Below, piece by piece: positions 46,344 to 58,900 of a DNA stretch of 64,000 bases; position 1 is the first letter of the stretch, and every line of letters starts with the position of its first letter. The stretch is from Linyphia triangularis (lineage: Eukaryota > Arthropoda > Arachnida > Araneae > Linyphiidae), in contig OZ021731.1 in the NCBI GenBank assembly GCA_963978545.1, positions 28,678,593 to 28,742,592 of the forward strand. The letters run 5' to 3'. The notes beneath the pieces were generated by a model. That model worked only from the letters and a program-made list of their open reading frames with translations, made no database searches and was not told where the DNA came from. The position numbers were made by a program, and so were the translations under genes.

Positions 46344-46502
46344 CTGCCGAGTGAATAAATCACGGCTCTGAGCCCTTAACTGAGGAGCATAAGTTCGGTG
46401 TTCGCTACGTTGTTCATCGGTTTCTTGAAGTCTTCTAATTCGTGAAGCTTCTCTCCTTTTCTGGAGCAGAGACCGGTAACATTGTCTTTTCTTGGGAGGC
46501 AT
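46344..46502 (-). CDS. left-arm copy of candidate start exon
   Basis: Mirror of 47339-47509: ATG at 46502, 53 codons beginning MPPKKRQCYRSLLQKRREAS, donor CAG|GTAAGT intact on the minus strand. It lacks four codons (the E-R-R-R step) present in the right copy and has two residue changes (APQL for AAQS). It would splice in phase to the left-arm exon 2. Confidence 0.6.
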
Positions 46503-47338
46503 GCCTTTACGAAAGTTAACAACAACAAAAAACTAAACAATCAACAGCGTTATATTAAATGATGATGACAGCGGAATAGAATAAATGCAAAACTTTGGTG
46601 TCTATCTTTGAATCCAAAAGTAAACATTAGAGTGCTACAGTCACAGTTATTTTCCTAAAATTTGTTAGTTGTTGATGGAGGTTGTATGGAATGCAAGACG
46701 ATCACTTTGACAAGAAAATAAAACTCGCATTTTGATTTAAAGCTGCGTTATAATTGGTTGTCATTTGGTGCAATCCCATTCCACTAATCATTGTGTGGTT
46801 TGTAGAGATGTGATATTTATGGTCTTTTCACTGAAAAGGCGCATTCTTCTCCTTTTCTTTTTAAAAAAGCTGTTCTATAATCTGTTCTTTTGAACAAACT
46901 GCTATTTTTTATGCCGATGTAAAATAGCAGTTTGTTCAAAAGAACAGGTTATAGAACAGCTTTTTTAAAAAGAAAAGGAGAAGAATGCGCCTTTTCAGTG
47001 AAAAGAACATAAATATCACATCTCTACAAACCACAGTATGATTAGTGGAATGGGATTGCACCAAATGACAACCAATTACAAAGCAGCTTTAAATCAAAAT
47101 GCGAGTTTTATTTTCTTGTCACAGTGATCGGCTTGCATTCCATACAACCTCCATCAACAACTAACAAATTCTAGGAAAATAACTGTGACTGTCCCACTCT
47201 AATGTTTACTTTTTGGATTCAACATTCAAAGACGGACGACTGCCAAAGTTTTGCATTTATTCTATTCCGCTGTCATCATCATTTAATATAATGCTGTTGA
47301 TTGTTTAGTTTTTTGTTGTTGTTAACTTTCGTAAAGGC
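46503..47338. promoter_or_regulatory. palindrome centre, candidate shared bidirectional promoter region
   Basis: This stretch lies between two divergent ATGs and is itself inverted-repeat DNA around the 12-nt centre at 46909. If the two MPPKKRQ exons are first exons, their promoters are mirror images here. No TATA box or other element is convincingly positioned; the role is inferred from geometry. Confidence 0.35.
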
Positions 47339-47509
47339 ATGCCTCCCAAGAAAAGACAATGTTACCGGTCTCTGCTCCAGAAAAGGAGAGAAGCTTCACG
47401 AATTAGAAGACTTCAAGAAACCGATGAACAACGAGAAAGGAGACGTAGCGAACACCGAACTTATGCTGCTCAGTCAAGGGCTCAGAGCCGTGATTTATTC
47501 ACTCGGCAG
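47339..47509 (+). CDS. candidate start exon of polybromo copy 2 (or TE-derived exon)
   Basis: ATG 47339 opens 57 codons, MPPKKRQCYRSLLQKRREAS and then R/E/Q-rich sequence ending DLFTRQ, followed by a perfect CAG|GTAAGT donor in phase 0. The next exon on this strand (52802) begins in phase 0, so the product would be a 57-residue basic N terminus directly before bromodomain 1, similar in length to the basic N terminus of human polybromo. Against this, MPPK..., 'ETDEQRERRR' and 'AAQSRAQSRD' resemble the N termini of Helitron-type transposon proteins. Splicing to 52802 is inferred, not shown. Confidence 0.5.
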
Positions 47510-48479
47510 GTAAGTCACCTCACTTTACCCTTTGAACCTTAAGGTAGTGTATAACCAAAGAGTAAGTATGCAGTTTTGGTAAATTCCTAGCTTACGTGGA
47601 TGTGTTGGCGCCATTGTAAAAAGTTGGTATCAAGACCAAAACATCGTCAATTCAACATGGTGGGTGATATGAAATGTACAAGATGGAGGCTAATTCAAAG
47701 TGGTACTAAACAACGACTGAAAACTTAAGGAATCATGAAAATTAAGGTATGGAAAAAGAACAACAAAAAGTAGGGTTGCTAATCCTGAAACTTTATTGTC
47801 TACCAATAGGCTCTAAATTCACTTGGTGATATTCCTACATCAATTAGTAATCGACCCATTCAAATAGTATTTTCAGGCAATAAAATTTTGTAACTAGTAA
47901 AGCGAGCGTGGTTTGTAAAATTTGAAAAATAAGGTTCTATAGGTAAGGTGAGGGAAAATGGGTATAAAAATCACTGTTTTTCTATGTTCAGCTAAAATTT
48001 TCCTGTAAATGTTTAGCGATTCAATTTTTATTTGGGTTTTTCTTTACATTGCACATCTTGGGAGGAATAAGAATACATAATTTTTAATTATAAAGTTACA
48101 TAAATATGTTTGTGAGAAAACATTTTATAGGTATATGTTTACTATACCCATTTTACCCCACGCAGGTGAATATGGGTATAGTGTGGGGTAAAATGGGTAT
48201 ACTATAGTTTATCAAGGAAAACCGTAGAATAAATAATGAACCAAAAGAAATCACAAGCCTAATGAAATATGAAAAATAATACAGTAAGCCATAAAATCCT
48301 TTAAAACTCTTCTTTTATTCTGAAATGGTTAATACGTATCCAAATCAAATGTTTTTTTGTTAACATTTGCATTTAAATAATATTCTTCTCCATATTACAG
48401 TTAAAGACTGCAAAATACTATTATTATTAATATTGAAAATCTAGTAAAAATATAATTTCTCCTATTGTTGATTCATTTA

Positions 48480-48870
48480 AAATTTCAGTCGTCTGGCTAT
48501 TTTCAATTATGTCTGTGAGCTGCACATCAGGGAATACATAAAACTCGTCAATCTTGGATTTTATATCATATGAGTCTTCTTTAATTGCAATAATTTTTAC
48601 AATAAATTATTGCTTCTTTTTTCCCCTAAATACTCTTATTTTCACCCATGCACGCTAGATATGTAGGCCCATTTTCATTGTTCTTTACTTTTAGGCCGAT
48701 GCCTTATACTGTACTTTGAGTTTCATTTGACTTTTCATTCTTATTGTTTTTAACTTTTTTTGTGCTCTGATTTTCAGATTCATTTTTTGAACTTCATCAT
48801 GACTTCTTCATTCGTTAATACTTTGCTAGCTGTAGTTTGGACACGTTTATATTTCAATTGTGAATTTTTT
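48480..48870 (-). pseudogene. right-arm mirror of the pogo-like remnant
   Basis: Reverse complement of 43850-44300 with additional stops and indels, so the remnant was already decaying before or soon after duplication. Confidence 0.3.
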
Positions 48871-48967
48871 ATTTCTGTTATTGTAAGACTTGATTATAAT
48901 ACATAACGAAGACTCGTTTATATTACATTGAAGATATAGATAAAATTACTTTATAAGACATAATGTT

Positions 48968-49110
48968 TATAAGGCTCAGCAACCTATTCTTATGCACAAT
49001 GATGGCTAATCAGGCCGGGACCAACAGCTTAACGTGGATTCTGAACCACTAAGAACATCCATGCCTAACCCGGGATTCAAACCCTGCACCTTTGGCCAAT
49101 GGCAGATCCA
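48968..49110 (-). mobile_element. tRNA-derived SINE, family 2 (right arm)
   Basis: Mirror copy of 43565-43725, including 'ggccgggaccaacagcttaa' and the reverse of the B box. Confidence 0.75.
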
Positions 49111-51109
49111 GCCAGAGGGCGCTGTGTAGTGCTCCCATCCCTCAGGTTGAATCTACTTTTTTTTTATTTACAATTTAAAAAAGAAGAGAAAAATAAAAAA
49201 AAAAATTTTAATAAGTTCATGCAACAAACCTTCATCCAATTTCCGAAAAAAGGAGAAAAAAAAAGAGCATATTTTTGGATCAAGGTTCTTTTTATAACCT
49301 TCTCCCTTCCCATTCAAACGGACGTTGGAAGACTGCACAAGTATTCAAACCTCCACCCCCTTGACCTTGAAAACGTCTTCACAACGCTTTAAAACACATC
49401 TCTCTCTCTGCCAAAAGTACTATGGGGTCAAATTATCAATAAATATTCTTCCCGCCCTTGAAGACCCCTAATACCCGATATCTTTTTCTGTCGGGTGGGA
49501 GGAAGAGATTTTGACTGTCACATGAATAATGTACAATGCCAACCAGGGGGAAAAAAGGAATAATGAGAAGTTGACTATTTGGGTTACCCCTGGAAATTGC
49601 CACCCCCATTCAGCTGGACATGGTAATTGCCTAAACTTAAAAGTTTTGATAGAAAGGAAGAGGAAGGTTGTTTATAAACTGCATAAGAATTCGTCCAGCT
49701 CCTGCTTGTGTTTCGGCTTGTAAATAAGCTTATATTTGAATTCAGATTAATAATCCTCCTTAACAACACCACAGTGGAAAGGTATGCAATTTTTTACACA
49801 AAATAGACTTATAAACAATTTTGTAAAAAATATTATCTGTGTAAAGTAGCAGTACAGTTACAGAATTAGTTATTTAAAAAAATTATCACTTTCAAATTAA
49901 ACGAATTAATAAGGAAAATTAAACGAATGAATTAACAAAATAAATTGGTATGTTTTTACGAAAATTGGAAAAGTTTTATACAAATATTTACCTGATGGAC
50001 ATGCTTTTAAATTCCATTTTCTTTTTATTGCAGCAGTAATGCAAAAAATATTGCACTTTTCAAGTAATTATAACGTCTACGGCATATATTATTATATTAC
50101 TCTTAATTTTATTCTAAGCCTATTTTTCGAAACATATTTTTTATGAAACTTCTTATTCTTGTTCAAAAGTTTCATGAAAGAAGTAAAAAGATATTGCAAC
50201 TCAAAAGGAATTTCTTAAAAAAATTTAAAATACAATGATCCTCCTCCCCAATAATCTCTCTCTTCCAGTTATAAAAGAAAAATAGGAACAAAATATTTCA
50301 ATATGCGATGATTGGTTTATGTATTTTACCTAACCCATTCTAAGTTTATTATTGTTTTGAATATCGTATTTTAATTGTTTTAAGTTAAATTTTCATTGTT
50401 TTAAATTTTCCTCAAATTGTCGAATAACATCTATTAAATAAGTGCAATTATATATAATGTGCTTAGGTTATGAGGATATGTTATGGGCAAATATTGAACT
50501 TGACTTTCGTCTTTTAAATCCTCTTTGAATATAGGTAGTGTCACCTTAATTGCAGACTAGATTCAGCGAAAAGATCACAAATAGAAGAAATCAATAAGTA
50601 CACATACACTGTGATACCCTTCTATTTTGTGCCTGCCAAGGTATACGTTTGAGTGGTCATATAGAGTCAATAGAAACATTGGAAACTGGAATTTGTTTTG
50701 TAATAAGTGTTCAATATTTAAATTATATTTGTTTTTATTGCCTTATTTAAAATATTACTTATGATTATTAGTAAAACATTCTCTTTGGAAAGCAATTTTT
50801 CCCTACATACTTTAGATTACTCGAGTAGCAATGGATTATCCAGTAAAACAATGTATTTTTACTTACTAAGCTCACTACATAAATATGTTATGAATATGAT
50901 AAATTTTGATGTACAACTACTGATTTCCCAGTTTGATGTAAGGATAGTATAAGATTTTAGTCAGGTTAGTCACAAATAAAAGTAGCAAGTTCCCACTTTC
51001 ATTGGAATTTTTGCAGTATAATCGGTTCCTCCGGGGATGTAGCTTGCTCAAATGTTTAAATACATGGTACATTTTGAATACAATTTATTTTTTAAATAAA
51101 ATAGGTAAT

Positions 51110-52345
51110 GAAAAAATAAAAGGACAGTGTTAACCACCTTACGCTAAGATAGCAAATTAGAAATGTGTCGAAAGAGGAGGGGGGGGGTCACTCAATGGAT
51201 ATGGATTATCTTGAAGTATATTTCTGAACACTGCATACAATTCTTTTTACTTTTTTCAAATATTCAATTTTATCCTGGCTAAGGCACATTGTTGCGCCCC
51301 TCCCTCAGGATAATCCTAGATCCGTCATTGCCTTTTGCATGTGATACCAGAGTGTTAACCACACAGCCATCAGGTGGGTCCTCCTTTGTATAGTGATAAT
51401 ATGACAGTGTCCAGTTGAGAGATTCCTGATCCCTTCCACAATGGATTCTTAATTACGCATCTTAATTTTTTTAAAAGCTTTAAATATTACAAAAGTGTTT
51501 TAATGTGGTACTTTAAAACGTATTTTTATTCTAAATTTTAGGAAATAAGACTTTTTTAAGAAAAACTTTATACTTTCACCTTAAAAATGCCTACAAATGT
51601 TGAGCCTAACACTAAACCCATTTTACCTGCTATTTGAATAAGCAATAAAAATTTTCAATAAACACATTCAAGTCACTGGAATGTAATTTTATGAAAAATT
51701 CGGATCTACAGATAAAAGTTTTAAGTAGACAACATTTGGCATGCAGCTGTGCACAAGTATTTTTACTGTTGGCATTCATATAAAAAAAAAATTATTGATA
51801 CAAAAATAAAGTGGGGAAATAAAGTTTTGACATCATACTACCATATACAATTTTAAAAACTATGAATATATTAGAAACTTCTAAAATTTTAAACAATATA
51901 TTTTAACTACCCATTTTACGCCACCTTACCCTACATATCAACGGGGGTACTCTTCCGTTTGACAGTTGCCAGCCAATAACCGCCAAATTGCAGCTATAAC
52001 TCATCCAAAGTAATAACCTTCAAATCTCTTATAATTCTTACAACAAACTGTTGTAACTTATCACGAACCATAAACATTTAGGCTTGATGCCATCTGGTAC
52101 CTGTCTAATGGAAGAGTACCTCAACGAGTCTCCACTGCTTATTTAAAATAAAATAGAAAGTGAGAATGTATGATGTGAACGTAACAGGAGTTCAATCACT
52201 TACCTTAAAACTATCTACTCATTTTAAGAAATCGTAAACTTGATGACAGTTGAAATGACCTTTAAAGTTATTGATCAGATAACTTATTTAGAAAAAAAAA
52301 ATTGGTACTCTGTTCGACGGGTACCAGTTGTCTCCAAGCCTAATT
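51110..52345. mobile_element. insert present only in the right arm
   Basis: Arm homology stops after 'aaaataggtaatg' and resumes at 'aaatgatgggtaaatgta'. The insert holds a G-run (51178-51188), a family-2 SINE fragment (51340-51380), and an inverted relative (51950-52135) of the neighbouring 'gttattagtttgaatgagatatcgctgcag' MITE. Exact borders are uncertain. Confidence 0.5.
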
Positions 52346-52801
52346 GTTTAAATGATGGGTAAATGTATCGCCAAACCTAAATATTTAAATGATGGGTAAA
52401 TGTATTGCCAAGCCTAAATATTTACTGTTTTTTATAGGGTTCTATAACAACTCTATAACTGTTGTTATAAGATTTATAAATTATTTGAAGGTTATTAGTT
52501 TGAATGAGATATCGCTGCAGCTTGGCGATTTTGGTACTCGTCAAACGGAAGAGTAAAAAAAAATACAAATATAGTTGAAAAATATTATTTGATTGCATCT
52601 TGCTTATTAAGTAATACTGAAAAAATTAATGAGATTTCCATATCCAATTAATTCATTTTGAATATCAATAAGTAATGTGTCATTTCTCTTTAAAGTTAGT
52701 TACCTCTAATCACTTCAATAGTGTAAATTTAGCAAGTTTTAAAACTATTTATTTTTGATAAAAATTGTACTATCCCTGATAATGAAATTTTTTTTTTGCA
52801 G

Positions 52802-52905
52802 TTTGAGTTTGAAATGTGCGAGGAACTGTATGAAATAATTAGAAATCTCAAAACTAAGGAGGGCCGTCTAGTCTGTGAATCATTCATCAGAGCCCCAAAT
52901 CGTTG
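52802..52905 (+). CDS. PBRM1: polybromo copy 2, bromodomain 1 exon A
   Basis: Acceptor T9-GCAG, donor TTG|GTATGT, 104 nt, starting in phase 0 and leaving two bases. It encodes FEFEMCEELYEIIRN, then KEGRLVCESFIRAPNR: helix Z and the start of the ZA loop. An inverted copy lies at 40834-40937. Confidence 0.9.
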
Positions 52906-55900
52906 GTATGTCATACTGATAAGATTGCCAAAAGATTTGCATTATGTATCAGTATTTGGTTTTAGAAAATCTAATTTTATTTAAAAAGAATGGTTAATTT
53001 AGTTTGGTAATTGTGTTTCTTAAAAAGTAATTTATAGAAGCTAACTTTGATCTGCTTATTTTATTCATTATGTTCTGGTTACAATTTTCTTTTAAAGTTT
53101 TTATAATTTTTTTGTTTCTCACATTTATTTATTTAAAAAAAATTTTCATAATGCTTTTGTGTGATGTAATTAAATCAGACTGACTGATTAATCTGCTTTA
53201 CTGGAGAAGTAGTTATATAGGTTCACATCCAAAACAGTGTGAAAAAGGAGGCTTTAAAAATCAGTAGATGCTGTGGCTATTGTCATTTTGTCCAAACTTG
53301 TTTTTAATACTGTATGATAAGGAATCTGTATTTTCTTCTATTTGATACACAAATCTGAAGCAGTTTCATTTAAATGTGTCTCCCTTCTGTCCTGAATGTT
53401 ATTAAAGTTTGACAAAGAGTGGAAAAGTTTTTCAATTTCTTAATGTTTATTATTATTATTTTGTTGTTTGAATGTCATTTGTAATATAAAGGCACTTCAC
53501 TTTCAGGAGTCTTGCCGACTATTATGAAATCGTAACATCTCCTATTGATCTTCTAAAAATACAGCAGAAACTAAAAACAAAAGAATACATAACTATTCAG
53601 CAGTTTGTGTCAGATATTGAATTATTGGTTACTAATGCTAAAAGCTACTATAAGGTTTGTTTATGTGTTCATTAACATTTATGGTAAACGTTTTGTTTTG
53701 AAAATCATTTAAATAAATTGGATCACAATTTTCTAAACCTGTTTAGAACTGATTGAAAAATTTGTTACTTTTGTAGGCATGTTTATTGTATTAATTTTTG
53801 TTTTGTTAATTATAAAGCACAGGTATTTTGACCTCTGTACTCTACTAATATAGGGCATTACTTACATTAAAGTTCTGTTTGTATTTCTTTTGACCTTTAG
53901 AAGAATTGCTTTTGACCTTTAGATTATCTTGAATTTGTCCAATAAAAGTTCTGGCTGAGAAGAGTTGCCATTTAAAAAATCAATTTGAAGTCAATTTGCA
54001 ATTTATTAAACCACTACGAGAATGCCACAACTTGGCTGCAAATCGAGGTATCGAATTAAAAGAGGAATATTTGATTAAAAAACTCCCACTAATTTTGTGA
54101 CCAAGCCTGGCAACTTAGACAAAATTCCAAATTGGTAGGGTTTTTGTTATATGTTGTCAATCTTAACTGGAGATATCCCAGGTAAGAAAATCCTAACAAA
54201 AATGTATCTGTAAATGGGTATACATTTTTAAACAAGATATTTTCTTTTCAAAATTCAACCTTCATAGGCTTGAACATCTAGTTAAAAAAAAAAAAAAAAA
54301 AATTAAACTTGTAATCCACAAAAGTGTGCACAAAAATATTTGTGTATTATGTATCACCTCACCAACATAACAAACCACTTCTCTAGAATATATATATTGT
54401 CACAAACATTTTTATAACTGTGTATGAGGAGCTTTGATGGTTGAATTTTAACTAAAAGAAAATCTATCTACCAAATACTAAAAGATTAAAGTTCAAAATA
54501 CTATAAGGTTATGTATTGATTGCAATCTTCTAAATAATTGCAAAAAATTGTCCCTGTTGACTATACAATTAGGATATATTGTCACAGGGGATTATTAGAA
54601 AACAAGAAAAGTGAAAAACTTTAAACTTTTGTTACATAAGTATAATTCTCTAAACTCTTTTATATAAGTATTAATAGACTGAGAGGCGACTGCAATTTTT
54701 GGACCCCATCGACAGGGCCGTCGCTAAGAATTTTGGTTGGGGGGGCGTAGACATCCTTTTGCCGACTGAAATCAAGGCATGTCCGGTGTAAATGTAGAAA
54801 ATATGAATTAAGGTGCTAATAAATTGTTAACTAATTTTTATTAATGTAAAATTAACGTATACATAATTTTTAATTAATATATGAATAATTCCTGCATAAT
54901 TAATTATTAATTAATGTAAAACTAATTGTTAATGCATTTTTTTTATTTAATTGTGAATTGTTTTATTTAATGTGAAATTAGTTTAAATTATTTTTAAATT
55001 ACTGTCTAAACACTTTTTAATATTTTATGGCATTTTATTAATACGTACTTAATGTCAAATTTTAATTCCCATCACATTATAGTTAAAGTTCTTTCAAATA
55101 CATTTAATTTTTCATTTCTTTTTAGTAAATTAACCCTTCCTCTCCAAACAAAGGAAATTATTTTTGGAAGCGTTTTTATTTGGGGGCAGGGGGGGGGGAG
55201 ACTTTTATACCTTGCAGATAGATAGAAGTTTCCCCGACAATCTTAAACCAATTCAGTAAACTGATTCTCAGTTTACTGAATTTTCATTTCGATAAAAAAA
55301 TTTTTTATATTTTCAAATTGCAGTTTCGAAAAGAAGAAAAAAAATTAAACGTGTAAAAGTGGTTGGAAAATAGCACTTTAACACGGAATTAAATAGATGA
55401 AAATTATTGATCAAATTGGTGACTTTTGTATAATGATATGTATAAAGGTTGATCAAAAAACAAATTCAGAAAAAATTCTTCTTTTTAAAATTCTGGAGGA
55501 CTATTGCTACTACAGAAAATTCCCTACGCGAAGCAATGCAATTTTTATAATAGATACAATGTCAGGGACATAAGAAACATGCACTTGCCCTCCTTCTCCT
55601 CTGGATTTCGAAAAATAAAGTAACGTGGGAAAATTTACAAGAAAAATATATATATGGATATTAATTCATCAATTTGAACAGAACATTAATGAACAATTAT
55701 TAACTAACATCCAATTAGGAAATCCAATTCCCATCTTCGAAAAATCAAGGATTAAACAAAAACTTTTGTCGCCTTACATCTCCCTGCAAGTAATCATATA
55801 GGCATTCATGGATACTATAATTGCATTGCAAAACACAACTGTTATTAAAAACAATTTGTTAATTATTTAATTTTTAAATACTTTTTAACACTTTTCCTAA

Positions 55901-58900
55901 CTAAAAAAGAAAAGATTTTGATTTTTCTTGAAACGTGTGTTAATAGTAAAACTTAATGTTTTTGTAACAATTAAATCCAGGAACCTACTTCTTAAAAGTA
56001 GTTACTTCGAGTATATATTTTTATCAAAATTGCTGGATTTAATTTAATGATTTTTTTGTGGTTTTTCACTGATGTTGTATGCTTTTTCAGCAATAATTTC
56101 TGCAAATATTACTCATTTTTTGAACAATAATCGTTTGTTCAAGAAGGAAAGTATACTTGAAAATGCAAGGTTTTTTTTCCTAAGCGGGATTAAAAATGAA
56201 ATGGATTACTTTAGCATTAAACCAAACTATAATATTTATGTGCAAAAAGGTAAGTTATTCGCAACCAATTGAACTTCGAATTTAGAGACAAAATACTCTA
56301 TAAAAAAGCATGCCATAATTTTTAGCACAACATACCAAACTATATAAAGAATAGTATGTGTGAGTTTTTTTGGGAAAGGTGTGGGGAAAGGGGGAAGTTA
56401 TTCAAATCTACAGTGTTAATCCGATCTTGAGGAAGAACAAGTTGCACATTTGATCTTCAAAGCAAGAGAAACATCACTGTCAATATGAAATTTCCAGAAA
56501 CCCACCCCCATTTCCCTTACCCACATGTAATAGTTATGATCCTAATTTGAGATTTATTGATCCTATTTGAATTTTTTTTAAAGGTATTTAGACTAAAAAA
56601 TCTTAATTTATCTGAAAGACAATTTTTTCCCGGTGTTTCGAATATTAAAGTAGTGAAATCCAGGATAGGTTGGTTGGTTGTTTTCCAAATTTACTAGGCG
56701 CAAGGGCAACACAAAGGCCAAACTGCGTCAGAAATCGAGGATAGGAGTGAAAGGATACTCACAATTTGCAATACACTGAACCTGGTTGTTTGTATTGGAC
56801 AATGTCGATACACAGCTATTTGAGCACGGGGAACATTAAGAATTTTAGATAGTATTATAATAAACCTTTCAACACTTTTCCAAAGATTATTTTGTTAGAA
56901 TAAATTCGATATCGCCTTCCAGTTTACAAGTGGCATGCATTATTTTGGGAATGCATTTTCAATATATGAAGTACAAGGTGGTCATAAAGAAACTTTGCCG
57001 ATATATGGGCCTTTAGCTTCCGTTCCGTTTAACAGATCGAGATGAGATTTCAAGTATAGTTATTCAGAGGTATGAGCTCGAGAATCTGTGAATTTCAACA
57101 AATGGCGATCACAGTTATGGTTATAGTTACATGCACGACATTTTCAAATGACAACGTCTACTTTTTCCTGTCGCAAAATGTTCAGCGCATAAGGAAACTC
57201 TAGAGAGATGGAACGGTACGTGTATCATAAAAAACGGAAGCATTATGCACCCCCCCCCCCCAAAAAAAAAACTCTGCGAACGGCCAACAAAAACTCGATT
57301 AAGGCGCACGATAGAAATTTGCATTTGACAGAGGCCAAAGTTCACGAGTGCCATCACAGGCAATTTAATCAGTTTTCTAAGCTGAATATTTGGAGAGCGG
57401 CCTCCATTGCTCCGATAGTGTTTTTGTTGGCAGTTCGCAAATCTGTATTTTGTGCGTCCATTTTTTGTGATACACGTACCATTCCAACGCTCTTTAGGGT
57501 TTTCGCATGCGGTGATCATTTCTAGATAGGAAAAAATAGGCGTTGCTATTCGTAACTATAACCGGGGTAATCGTGAGCGCCATTTTGCCGAAATTCACAG
57601 AATTCCGACCTTATATCTCTGAATAACTATACCTGAAATCTCATCTCGATCTGTTGAACGAGACTGCCTTTAGAGTTCCATATATCGGCAAAGTTTCTTT
57701 ATGACCATCCTGTACATAACATCACTTATGGAGTTCTACTTGACATTAATTGCAATAACTTTGTAAAATGGGGGTCAATTTTCGTATACAAAATTTTGGT
57801 GTTTTGAAATTTTGTATAAAACCTTTAACTCATATGATGTATAGATTACATACTTTATGTAAATGACGTTTAATGTGTATGTCATGGTTTTTGAGGCGTT
57901 GTCTTACGTACCACAAATACAAGTATACCATTGACTGTAACACATCAAAGTTATCTAATGTCAGTGAAGATACCAATGATTAGATTATTTTAATGCTCCT
58001 GTCAAAAAGGATATACTTACTCCAATTCAAAATTGCCGACCGTCAACTGAGGCTGCATTGTGATCACAATTTTATAATACTAATGATGAGTTTAATTATT
58101 TGTACTTTTTCCATTCAATATGTTTTGAAACATGCGTCAGTAGGGATTTTAAAAAGAAGGGATGAAATTTCAGAAATTTGCCGACTACCAGCCTTTCTAA
58201 AAATTTATGGTAATATTTATATGGTAATATTTGCGTTCGCAGTCCATCATTGTAGCCGGAAAAAAAAGACACTGACTCCCCTATACTGCCGATTCGTCAA
58301 ACTCGGGTCACGCTGCATTCAGATATTTTTAATATTTTTGTTCCATTTTTTCCCCCCCCATTTAATTTGATTTTATTGTGGATCGACTTTAGAAAAAGAA
58401 ATATCTGGATAAAATTTTTGAAAATTTGCTGACTGTCCAACTTTCCAAAACTTTGGGGGGGGGGGGGCGAGTCGCCCCCTACGCCCCCCGTTCCCGTCGT
58501 CCCTGCCCATCGAACATCATTCTGAATTTTTTATAGAAATTGGAGAAAAGTGAATAGATTACGAATCCATTGGTCTACCGTGGCGAAAATGGTCAAAAAT
58601 CGACTTTTAATAAGTTGAACTAAATCCAATTGCCAAATGTGCCATAACTTGCCAAATAATGAGCATTTTTTTTTTATTTGGTAATCCTTACTCTTTAATT
58701 TTCAATTAAGAAGGTTGCTGACGATTCGGATGTGTGGCTCGGAAAACTTGTATCTTTTAAAAATAAGCCAAATTAGCGACATCAGTGACATAATGTTTCT
58801 TGCCAATTTGGCTCATTTGTGAAAGATGCAAGTAAGCCATAGCCACACATCCGAATCTTCTGCAACTTCCTTAATTGAAAATTAAAGAGTGAGGGTTACC

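Larger units (their letters stand above)
39940..53606. repeat. large inverted duplication (palindrome) containing the 5' end of polybromo copy 2
   Basis: The left arm is about 39940-46908 and the right arm about 46921-53606, with a 12-nt spacer 46909-46920. The innermost 104 bp differ at 2 positions and a 104-bp exon pair at 4. Arm-specific insertions explain most length differences: a hAT (45103-46043) and a SINE (41384-41569) only in the left arm, and a roughly 1.2-kb insert (51110-52345) only in the right. Both outer limits fall within the same polybromo exon (53507-53654 and its left-arm partner), so the limit is a rearrangement breakpoint rather than a transposon end. Confidence 0.92.

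Noticed and set aside
39940..53606. palindrome as a sequencing or assembly fold-back artefact
   Set aside because: The arms differ by substitutions, a 12-bp coding indel and arm-specific insertions with proper target duplications, which an artefact would not produce. Long-read confirmation would still be decisive.
57127..57519. THAP-like protein on the minus strand (LCAEHF string)
   Set aside because: The string falls in the arm of a TA-flanked palindromic MITE and the mirrored arm has a stop at the same place; no C2CH spacing or other THAP landmarks.
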